This document shows, in pieces, positions 59,411-64,000 of a stretch of DNA of 64,000 nucleotides; position 1 is the first letter of the stretch, and each line of letters opens with the position of its first letter. The notes under the pieces were generated by a model that did no database searches, was not told the DNA's origin, and was given only the letters and a program-made list of their open reading frames with translations. The position numbers and the translations under genes are program-made. The DNA lies in contig NZ_VOUX01000033.1 of assembly GCF_008011855.1 (NCBI RefSeq), positions 434,001 through 498,000 on the forward strand, in the 5' to 3' direction. This DNA is from Serratia bockelmannii. GTDB lineage: Bacteria > Pseudomonadota > Gammaproteobacteria > Enterobacterales > Enterobacteriaceae.

Positions 59411-60412
59411 TTACAGAGGATCGACCTTCAGGCAGGATACCGCGTGGCGGAAGCTGCCCTCCAGCAGCGGACGCGTCTTGGCGCACTCCGGCCCGGCGAT
59501 CGGGCAGCGGGTGCGGAACACGCAGCCGGTCGGCGGGTTGATCGGCGAAGGCAGCTCCCCTTCCAACAGCTGGATCTGTTTTTCCTTCTCCTTGTCCGGA
59601 TCCGGGATCGGCACCGCCGACATCAGCGCTTTGGTGTAAGGATGCTGTGGGTTGTGATACACCTCGTCATAGGTGCCCAGCTCCACCGCATGGCCCAGGT
59701 ACATCACCAGCACGCGATCGGAAATGTGCTTCACCACCGCCAAATCGTGGGCGATAAAGATCAATGACAGCCCCATCTCGCGCTGCAGCTGCTGCAACAG
59801 GTTCACCACCTGCGCCTGAATCGACACGTCCAACGCGGAGACCGGCTCGTCGCAGATCACCAGCTTCGGTTCGAGGATCAGCGCGCGCGCGATGCCGATA
59901 CGCTGGCACTGACCGCCGGAGAACTCGTGCGGGTAGCGGTTGATCAGGTTAGGCAACAGGCCGACCTTCAGCATCATCGCCTTGACCTTGTCCTTCACTT
60001 CCTGACGCGGCATTTTCGGGTAGTAGGTGCGCAGCGGCTCGGCGATGATCTCGCCGATGGTCATGCGCGGGTTGAGCGAAGCCAGCGGATCCTGGAAGAT
60101 CATCTGGATATCGCTGCGGGTTTTACGCCAGTCGGCGTCGCTCATGCCCAGCAGATCTTTGCCCAGCCAGGCGACGCGCCCGCTGGTGGCCTTCACCAGG
60201 CCGATGATGGCGCGCGCGAAGGTGGATTTGCCGCAGCCGGATTCGCCAACCACGCCCAGGGTTTCCCCCTCGAACAGCCGCAGCGTAACGCCATCGACCG
60301 CCTTCAGGGTTTTCGGCGGCTGCCAGAACCACTGTTTGTCGTCATGAATGTCGAAGTGCACTTTCAGATCGGCGACTTCGAGCAGCACTTTCTTGTCGGT
60401 TACCGCTGTCAT
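59411..60412 (-). CDS. oppF: Oligopeptide ABC transporter ATP-binding protein OppF
   Basis: A 333-residue ATPase of the Opp/Dpp class. Walker [12 protein letters not shown] lies near residue 56, the signature [15 protein letters not shown] near 166, and Walker [13 protein letters not shown] near 186. The C-terminal oligopeptide/dipeptide extension has the Cys-rich [19 protein letters not shown], suggesting an iron-sulfur or metal site as in homologues. It overlaps the oppD stop by four bases. Confidence 0.96.
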   Translation of the reverse strand: MTAVTDKKVLLEVADLKVHFDIHDDKQWFWQPPKTLKAVDGVTLRLFEGETLGVVGESGCGKSTFARAIIGLVKATSGRVAWLGKDLLGMSDADWRKTRSDIQMIFQDPLASLNPRMTIGEIIAEPLRTYYPKMPRQEVKDKVKAMMLKVGLLPNLINRYPHEFSGGQCQRIGIARALILEPKLVICDEPVSALDVSIQAQVVNLLQQLQREMGLSLIFIAHDLAVVKHISDRVLVMYLGHAVELGTYDEVYHNPQHPYTKALMSAVPIPDPDKEKEKQIQLLEGELPSPINPPTGCVFRTRCPIAGPECAKTRPLLEGSFRHAVSCLKVDPL

Positions 60413-61425
60413 ACTAACGCCTCCACCGGTTTAAAGCAGGCGCGCAGGCGCCCTTCCCCAAATTGCTCCAACGGCGGAGCGCTCGCGCACTGTTCCATGG
60501 CGTACGGGCAGCGCGGCTGGAACGGGCAGCCTTTCGGCAACCGCAGTAGGTTCGGCGGGTTGCCGGGAATGGTCAACAACGCTTCGCCTTCGGCGTCGAG
60601 ACGCGGCACCGCATTCAACAGACCAATGGAGTACGGATGGCTCGGCTGGTAGAACACCTCGCGCGCGCTGCCGTATTCCATGGTGCGGCCGGCGTACATC
60701 ACCAGCACCTTGTTGCAGATGCCGGCCACCACGCCCAGGTCGTGGGTGATCATGATGATGGCGGTGTTGAACTCGCGCTTCAGCTCGTTGAGCAGCGTCA
60801 TGATCTGCGCCTGGACGGTCACGTCCAGCGCGGTGGTCGGCTCGTCGGCGATCAGCAGCTTCGGCCGGCACAGCAACGCCATGGCGATCATCACGCGCTG
60901 GCGCATACCGCCGGAAAACTCGTGCGGGTACATGCGCATGCGCTTGCGCGCCTCCGGCATTTTCACCGCGTCGAGCATGCGGACCGACTCTTCGAAGGCT
61001 TCGCTTTTGCTCAGTTTCTTATGCAGCATCAGCACTTCCATCAGCTGTTCGCCAACGCGCATATAAGGGTTGAGCGAGGTCATCGGGTCCTGGAAGATCA
61101 TCGAGATCTCCTCGGCCCGCAGCTTGTTAAGCTGATTTTCCGGCAGGTTGAGGATCTCGCGGCCGTTGAATTTGGCCGAGCCGCCGATGCGGCCATTGCT
61201 CGCCAGTAGCCCCATCAGGGCGAACGCGGTCTGCGATTTGCCTGAGCCAGATTCACCGACGATGCCCAGCGTTTCGCCGGCGCGCAGATCGAAGTTCAGA
61301 TCGTTTACCGCCGTCACGTCGCCGTCCGGCGTGGAAAACGTGACGCGCAGGTCTTTTACGTCCAGCAGCGGCGACGTTTTGACGCCGGCGCCGGTTTGCA
61401 GTTGAGGATGTTCAATGGTGCTCAT
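60409..61425 (-). CDS. oppD: Oligopeptide ABC transporter ATP-binding protein OppD
   Basis: A 338-residue ATPase pairing with OppF. Walker [15 protein letters not shown] lies near residue 58, the signature [15 protein letters not shown] near 165, and Walker [13 protein letters not shown] near 185. The C-terminal Cys cluster ([16 protein letters not shown]) is also present. It follows oppC by 11 bases and overlaps oppF. Confidence 0.96.
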   Translation of the reverse strand: MSTIEHPQLQTGAGVKTSPLLDVKDLRVTFSTPDGDVTAVNDLNFDLRAGETLGIVGESGSGKSQTAFALMGLLASNGRIGGSAKFNGREILNLPENQLNKLRAEEISMIFQDPMTSLNPYMRVGEQLMEVLMLHKKLSKSEAFEESVRMLDAVKMPEARKRMRMYPHEFSGGMRQRVMIAMALLCRPKLLIADEPTTALDVTVQAQIMTLLNELKREFNTAIIMITHDLGVVAGICNKVLVMYAGRTMEYGSAREVFYQPSHPYSIGLLNAVPRLDAEGEALLTIPGNPPNLLRLPKGCPFQPRCPYAMEQCASAPPLEQFGEGRLRACFKPVEALV

Positions 61426-61436
61426 GGTTGCACTCC

Positions 61437-62345
61437 TTAACGATCTTTCGGGTCGAGGGCGTCACGCAGGCCATCGCCGATAAAGTTGAAACAGAACAGA
61501 GTGACTACCAGGAAACCCGCCGGGAACAGCAGCAACCACGGTGAAACTTCCATTGAGTTGGCGCCGTCGCTGAGCAATGCGCCCCAGCTGCTCAGCGGCT
61601 CCTGCGTGCCCAGCCCCAGGAAGCTGAGGAAGGATTCGAACAGGATCATGCTCGGCACCAGCAGCGACGCGTACACCACTACCACGCCGAGCACGTTAGG
61701 CACGATATGCCGCAGCACGATGTTGCGCGTGGAGACGCCGCACACCAGCGCCGCTTCGATGAACTCCTTACGCTTGAGACCGAGCGTTTGGCCGCGCACG
61801 ATACGCGCCATATCCAGCCACGACACCATACCGATCGCCACGAAGATCAACAGGATATTCTGGCCGAAGAAGGTCACCAGCAGGATCACGAAGAACATGA
61901 ACGGGAAGGAGTTGAGGATCTCCAGCAGACGCATCATCACCGAGTCGATCTTGCCGCCCAGATAACCGGACATCGCGCCGTACAGGGTGCCGACGATCAC
62001 CGCCACCAGCGCCGCCGCCACGCCGACCATCAGCGAGATACGCCCGCCAATCGCCACGCGCACCAGTAGGTCGCGCCCGGAGGAATCGGTGCCGAAATAG
62101 TGCCCCGATTCCAGGCTTGGCGCGGCGGACATCATCGCCCAATCGGTATCGTCGTAGGCAAATTGCGACAGCATCGGCGCCAGCACCACAAACAGCGTGA
62201 TCAACACCAGGATGAACAGGCTGCTGACCGCCGCACGGTTATGCATAAAGCGCCGGCGCGCGTCTTGCCACAGGCTGCGTCCTTCCACTTCCAGCTTCTC
62301 GCTGAAGTGTTCCAGAGCTTCGCTGTTCTTTTTAGTCAACATCAT
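61437..62345 (-). CDS. oppC: Oligopeptide ABC transporter permease OppC
   Basis: A 302-residue permease with six helices and an N-terminal cytosolic segment. The start [20 protein letters not shown] and [20 protein letters not shown] are nearly identical to E. coli OppC. The EAA-like loop [20 protein letters not shown] contacts the ATPases. It forms a heterodimer with OppB. Confidence 0.96.
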   Translation of the reverse strand: MMLTKKNSEALEHFSEKLEVEGRSLWQDARRRFMHNRAAVSSLFILVLITLFVVLAPMLSQFAYDDTDWAMMSAAPSLESGHYFGTDSSGRDLLVRVAIGGRISLMVGVAAALVAVIVGTLYGAMSGYLGGKIDSVMMRLLEILNSFPFMFFVILLVTFFGQNILLIFVAIGMVSWLDMARIVRGQTLGLKRKEFIEAALVCGVSTRNIVLRHIVPNVLGVVVVYASLLVPSMILFESFLSFLGLGTQEPLSSWGALLSDGANSMEVSPWLLLFPAGFLVVTLFCFNFIGDGLRDALDPKDR

Positions 62346-62359
62346 TCGCGTGCTCCAGA

Positions 62360-63280
62360 TTAATAACGGATTTTCGGATCGATGACCGCATACAGCACAT
62401 CGACGATCGCGTTGAACAGAATGGTCAGAGCGCCTACCAGAATGGTCAGGCTCAACACCAGGGAGTAGTCGCGGTTCAGCGCGCCGTTAACGAACAGCTG
62501 GCCGATCCCCGGCAGGCCGTAGATGGTTTCGATCACCATCGAACCGGTGATGATCCCGACGAACGCCGGGCCCATATAGGACAGCACCGGCAACAGCGCC
62601 GGCTTCAGCGCGTGGCGGAAAATGATGCGGCGCATCGGCAAGCCTTTAGCGCGCGCGGTGCGAATGAAGTTGGAGTGCAGCACTTCAATCATCGAGCCGC
62701 GCGTGATACGGGCGATGCTGGCGATATAGGCCAGAGACAGCGCTACCATCGGCAAGATGATGAACTTAGGCGCGCCGCCGTTCCAGCCGCCGCCCGGCAG
62801 CCATTTCAACGTGATGGCGAAGATCAGCACCAACAGCGGCGCCACCACGAAACTGGGTATCACCACCCCGGTCATGGCGAACCCCATCACCGTGTAGTCC
62901 CATTTGGTGTTCTGATTCAACGCGGCGATCACGCCGGCGCTCACGCCCAGCACCACCGCCAGCAGAAACGCGGCCAGGCCGAGTTTGGCGGAAACCGGGA
63001 AAGAGCTGGCGACCAGATCGTTGACCGAATAGTCCTTGTATTTAAAGGACGGGCCGAAGTCTCCCTGCGCAAGCTGCGCCAGATAATGACCGTACTGTTT
63101 CCAGATCGGGTCGTTCAAATGGTATTTGGCTTCGATATTCGCCATAACTTCCGGCGGCAATGCGCGTTCCCCGGTAAATGGACTGCCGGGCGCCAGGCGC
63201 ATCATGAAGAATGAGATGGTGATAAGGATAAATAGTGTCGGGATCGCTTCCAATAAGCGACGAAGTATAAATTTAAGCAT
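62360..63280 (-). CDS. oppB: Oligopeptide ABC transporter permease OppB
   Basis: A 306-residue permease beginning MLKFILRRLLEAIPTLFILI, the standard opening of OppB. Six helices, the loop NFIRTARAKGLPMRRIIFRHA (EAA-like) and the final VDVLYAVIDPKIRY match the family. It lies 83 bases after oppA and precedes oppC by 14 bases. Confidence 0.96.
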   Translation of the reverse strand: MLKFILRRLLEAIPTLFILITISFFMMRLAPGSPFTGERALPPEVMANIEAKYHLNDPIWKQYGHYLAQLAQGDFGPSFKYKDYSVNDLVASSFPVSAKLGLAAFLLAVVLGVSAGVIAALNQNTKWDYTVMGFAMTGVVIPSFVVAPLLVLIFAITLKWLPGGGWNGGAPKFIILPMVALSLAYIASIARITRGSMIEVLHSNFIRTARAKGLPMRRIIFRHALKPALLPVLSYMGPAFVGIITGSMVIETIYGLPGIGQLFVNGALNRDYSLVLSLTILVGALTILFNAIVDVLYAVIDPKIRY

Positions 63281-63331
63281 TGCCCTAACCCTGTGCGACA
63301 GCCTGATGACGGCTTATTATTCTCAACATGG

Positions 63332-63353
63332 GCCGGCGGCCTGCGCCGCCGGC
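63332..63353. other. oppA-oppB intergenic hairpin
   Basis: A perfect nine-base GC stem GCCGGCGGC/GCCGCCGGC with a CTGC loop fills the short gap between oppA and oppB. It lacks a T-run, so it more likely stabilises the oppA transcript or attenuates read-through, giving higher OppA than OppB levels. Confidence 0.65.
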
Positions 63354-63363
63354 TCTTACCGTA

Positions 63364-64000
63364 TCAATGCTTGATGATGTACAGGTTTTTGTCGTACACG
63401 TTATCAAGCGGGTCTTTGCCGGTGTAGCCACCGACGTAAGGTTTCACCAAACGGGCGTTCACATAGTAATACAGCGGAACGATGGCGGAATCTTTATCCA
63501 GCTGAACTTCCGCTTTCTGATACAGATCGGCGCGCTCGTCTTTGCTCTTCGCGGTCAACACGTTGGCCATCAGCTTGTCGAACTCGGCGCTCTTATAGTG
63601 CGGGGTGTTACTGCTGCTGTCGGACAGCATCATGTTCAGGAACGAACTCGGCTCGTTATAGTCGGCGCACCAGCCGGCGCGCGCCACGTCATAGGTCCCC
63701 TGATGACGGGTATCCAGGAAGGTTTTCCACTCCTGGTTCACCAGCTTCACGTCCACGCCCAGGTTTTTCTTCCAGATGGACGCGGCGGCGATCGCCAGCT
63801 TCTTGTGCAGATCGGAGGTGTTGTACAGCAGGGAGAAGGTCAACGGTTTACCCGGGCCGTAGCCGGCTTCCGCCAGCAGTTTCTTCGCCACTTCGTTGCG
63901 TTTTTCCTGCGTCCAGCCGAACCACTCCGGCGGAGTCAGCTTGGCGCCGTCGGTGTATGGCGGCGTAAAGCTGTAGGCCGGCAGATCGCCCTGGTTTTTC
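63364..64000 (-). CDS. oppA: Periplasmic oligopeptide-binding protein OppA (partial)
   Basis: The C-terminal 211 codons of an OppA-family binding protein, cut by the window end; the start lies beyond 64000. LLAEAGYGPGKPLTFSLLYN, WCADYNEPSSFLNMMLSD and PYVGGYTGKDPLDNVYDKNLYIIKH match E. coli OppA. It captures peptides of two to five residues for OppBCDF. It is the first gene of the operon; promoter and any GcvB target lie outside the window. Confidence 0.95.
   Translation of the reverse strand, partial: KNQGDLPAYSFTPPYTDGAKLTPPEWFGWTQEKRNEVAKKLLAEAGYGPGKPLTFSLLYNTSDLHKKLAIAAASIWKKNLGVDVKLVNQEWKTFLDTRHQGTYDVARAGWCADYNEPSSFLNMMLSDSSSNTPHYKSAEFDKLMANVLTAKSKDERADLYQKAEVQLDKDSAIVPLYYYVNARLVKPYVGGYTGKDPLDNVYDKNLYIIKH

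Overview
The window is a chromosomal segment of an enterobacterium, most likely Serratia of the S. marcescens group. The evidence is the E. coli-like order pgpB-ribA-acnA-cysB-topA-yciN-sohB-yciK-btuR-rluB, yciO-rnm-trpLEGDCBA-ompW-yciC-yciB-yciA-tonB-yciI and yciY-clsA-yciU-opp, high-GC coding DNA, and separate trpG and trpD genes, a classical Serratia trait (they are fused in E. coli). No rRNA, tRNA, CRISPR array, insertion sequence or complete prophage was seen.

This conserved backbone is interrupted by accessory blocks. (1) 76-10352: a nine-gene minus-strand operon with a divergent DeoR-family regulator. It encodes an RbsABC-type sugar importer, a DUF2291 lipoprotein, an FGGY kinase, two short-chain dehydrogenases and a transketolase split into N- and C-terminal subunits. 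It looks like a complete sugar or polyol pathway whose substrate cannot be named from sequence; D-apiose-type branched pentoses are one precedent for the kinase plus split transketolase combination. (2) 15034-16749: an orphan tailspike-like beta-helix gene between acnA and cysB. (3) 25382-26688: a cofactor-less dioxygenase-like alpha/beta hydrolase whose nucleophile position is Ala, and a small secreted protein resembling Rap1a/Tai immunity proteins. (4) 41150-42754: a stand-alone, AT-richer bioB with a BirA-type operator, between yciA and tonB. (5) 45027-57033: an ACMSD-like amidohydrolase; a pentose/pentitol locus (LacI regulator, D-lyxose isomerase, xylitol-type dehydrogenase, xylulokinase, RbsABC importer); the smvR-smvA efflux pair; and a Dps-like gene.

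Regulatory sites that can be read directly include the trp promoter/operator, the trpL leader peptide and attenuator, a perfect FNR box between ompW and a ykgJ-like gene, a BirA-type operator, a 180-bp-spaced direct repeat and a CRP-like site upstream of the split-transketolase operon, paired operator-like motifs at the D-lyxose locus, a palindrome in the smvR-smvA gap, and several intrinsic terminators.

Functionally, the two sugar loci each pair an importer with the enzymes that would feed its substrate into the pentose phosphate pathway. The trp operon is complete for conversion of chorismate to tryptophan. The opp operon (oppA cut by the window end) imports oligopeptides, and tonB energises outer-membrane uptake. 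Function calls rest on recognisable motifs and remembered family sequences; no database search was run.
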